Shown here: in pieces, positions 62,277-64,000 of the stretch
How positions within the stretch are numbered: the first letter of the stretch is position 1
Layout of the letters: each line of letters starts with the position of its first letter
Source: Vespa crabro
Lineage: Eukaryota > Arthropoda > Insecta > Hymenoptera > Vespidae
Length of the DNA stretch: 64,000 nucleotides
Assembly: GCF_910589235.1 (NCBI RefSeq)
Contig: NC_060955.1
Location: 5,109,194-5,173,193, forward strand
Reading direction: 5' to 3'
The notes under the pieces: generated by a model
Databases searched by the model: none
The model's input: only the letters and a program-made list of their open reading frames with translations
What the model was told of the DNA's origin: nothing
Translations under genes and position numbers: made by a program

Positions 62277-62745
62277 AGTAATACGCGCTCTTTGAAAAAC
62301 ATAACGCTGAACAGACGTACATTTATCGTACGCAATGCAGAAATACTTCCAAGATCCGTCGAGTCTAGCAGCAAGTTGTCCGTGACTATAAGTGGTCCGC
62401 GTAAAGTCGCGAGCAGCGACATAATACCGGACTGGTAATAAGTCGTGAAGTTTCAAACGCAACAACGACTACGTGGCGTAGGACGAATAAAGAGAAGAAG
62501 AAGAGAAAAAGAGGACGACAAGGTTTTAGACGTAGGAACGCCGCGAGCCACGCTCACGTTCGTGTTTGCCGAGCCGTTCGGTCGGCACGACGCTCTCGTT
62601 GTAATGTAAATTCTTCGAGAATTGCTACGGCGCGCAAATTGCCGGGATAACAACTTCCCGAGGCTTGACGAACGCCCGACGAGAATAACGAACGACTAAC
62701 GCGACGTTGAACTAGAACGCTTCGTGGTCTTCGTCACCTTTAAAT

Positions 62746-63055
62746 TATAAGAATTTTGAAAAATTCCTTACGATTCTTTTCTATTTTATTTACTTTCATT
62801 TTTTCGCGGAACTTTCGTTTCTTTTCTTTTTTTGCCCTTTTTTTTTTGTTTTTTTTTTTTGTTCTTTTTTTTATTTGTTTTTTCTTTTCTTTTCTTTTTG
62901 TTCTTTTTTCTTTCTTTCACACCATCATCCCTTTTTTCGCTCGCGAGGAAGTATTCCCTAATTGCTAATAATTATTACAATTTACGAATAATAATTTTAT
63001 TTTTTACGATCAATCACTTTATCTCAATTTATGCGATTTCTATTATCATTCTGAC
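62746..63055. repeat. diverged direct duplication, copy A
   Basis: Starts TATAAGAATTTTGAAA and contains a T-rich middle and the segment AATAATTATTACAATTTACG. It aligns along its length with copy B at 63107-63348. The T-rich middle differs in length. Confidence 0.8.
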
Positions 63056-63106
63056 AATATATGATATTGAATTAAAATCCTTTCAGGACTTCTTTATCCT
63101 ATAAGA

Positions 63107-63348
63107 TATAAGAATGTTTAAATACTTTGCGATACTCTTTTCTATTACATTTACTTTTATTTTCGTGTCTTCTTATCTTCTTCTTTCTTTTTTCTTTTTT
63201 TTTTCTTCTTCGCACGAACACATCCCTTTTTATCGCAAAGAAATATTCTCCTCTATTCCTAATAATAATTACAATTTACAATGATAATCCTAATTTTCAT
63301 AATTAATTACTTTAATACAATCTATACAAATTTTTTTATCATTCTATA
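63107..63348. repeat. diverged direct duplication, copy B
   Basis: Starts TATAAGAATGTTTAAA and contains AATAATAATTACAATTTACA, colinear with copy A. Substitutions are scattered, so the duplication is not recent. Confidence 0.8.
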
Positions 63349-63568
63349 TTTAAACAAAATATTGTCATATAACATTCCATATTGTCTTATAACATTATCG
63401 TTATATATTTTACGAATAGTTGTAGTAATCAATGTCTACACTATTATTCTCTTCTCAAATTTAACTACTGTCTATTCTAATTTGAAGATGAAATGGTAGT
63501 TCGATTCAAGATCTCCCATACGAAATGTAAACGTTCTCTCCGGCAAGGATCATCCGTGATTCAATGGT

Positions 63569-63667
63569 ATGCTTCCTGAATATGTTCCTATCTATGATCC
63601 AACGACGAAGGAAGATCCAGTAGTTCAGGAATCTCCTCCAAGATCTTCGTTTTGTTATCGATCCCGA
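63569..63667 (+). other. candidate first coding exon on the plus strand
   Basis: ATG at 63569, with an in-frame stop just upstream, opens 33 codons ending exactly in phase 0 at CCCGA|GTAAGTAT, a strong donor (GT at 63668). The peptide (MLPEYVPIYDPTTKEDPVVQ...) is Pro- and acid-rich and less low-complexity than most frames here. Read through, the frame continues to a stop at 63964. No family was recognised and the next exon would be near or beyond the window edge. Confidence 0.25.
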
Positions 63668-64000
63668 GTAAGTATCGGCTATCAAGCGTTCTCTTTGAAT
63701 GTCGAACCACGACTGAATTCGGATTTGACATGTTTATTTACTTACACGACCCTACTCCGAAATTCTCTTCGCCTCTCAACGAATGATTTACGTCTGTTTA
63801 ATATCTCAATATTGAACGTAACAATTAAATTTCAAAGATACTATGTTATCGAACCTAAAATTTACAATATCGGTATTTATTTTATTGATATTGCAATGAT
63901 CATGACGTTACGATATACGATTTTATATATACGTGTTATATTATTAAAAAGTAAAAGTAATTAATAAATCTGTAATAATATTAATGCATATGTCTCAATT

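Larger units (their letters stand above)
58062..63568. other. microsatellite-rich sequence without supported exons
   Basis: Unique sequence and arrays. CpG-dense, less AT-rich patches lie at 61000-61480 and 62290-62740. The latter contains promoter-like 5' sequence on the minus strand, but no defined start or donor. Nothing is assigned. Confidence 0.45.

Overview
This is a eukaryotic genomic window. Evidence: AT-rich sequence with short ORFs only, two exons with consensus splice sites and matching phase, no operons or Shine-Dalgarno spacing, and a very high density of di-, tri- and tetranucleotide microsatellites. CpG is not depleted. The style (long GA/CT and TA arrays, GAAC tetranucleotides, moderate AT bias, TCG/CGA-rich unique sequence) suggests an insect, most plausibly a hymenopteran such as a bee, wasp or ant. 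That taxon is an inference from composition and not a sequence match.

The only coding sequence I can defend well is the 3' end of a minus-strand gene. Two exons, 31047-30869 and 26142-25906, are separated by a 4,726-bp intron. Spliced in phase 0 they make one immunoglobulin-like domain, followed by a short linker, a hydrophobic C-terminal segment and a stop. This looks like the membrane-proximal end of an Ig-superfamily cell-surface or adhesion protein, possibly GPI-anchored. The 5' exons lie at higher coordinates, but I could not identify them with confidence. Everything from about 31.05 kb upward may be intron or upstream sequence of the same gene.

Layout: 1-25.7 kb is downstream or intergenic sequence packed with microsatellites, with one possible plus-strand 5' UTR exon near 9.3-9.5 kb and several palindrome-rich unique blocks. 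25.7-31.05 kb holds the Ig gene 3' end. 31.05-64 kb is unique sequence interrupted about once per kb by GA/CT or TA arrays, with a few weak candidate exons (44.2 kb minus, 58.0 kb minus, 63.6 kb plus) and possible regulatory elements near 33.3, 34.0 and 35.9 kb. The right end carries a diverged direct duplication of about 300 bp.

Most long open frames here are artefacts. A GA/CT array reads without stops in every frame as Leu-Ser or Arg-Glu, and a TA array reads as Tyr-Ile. Such arrays bridge unrelated sequence into apparent proteins of 60-270 residues. I saw no tRNA, rRNA, CRISPR array, transposase or reverse transcriptase.
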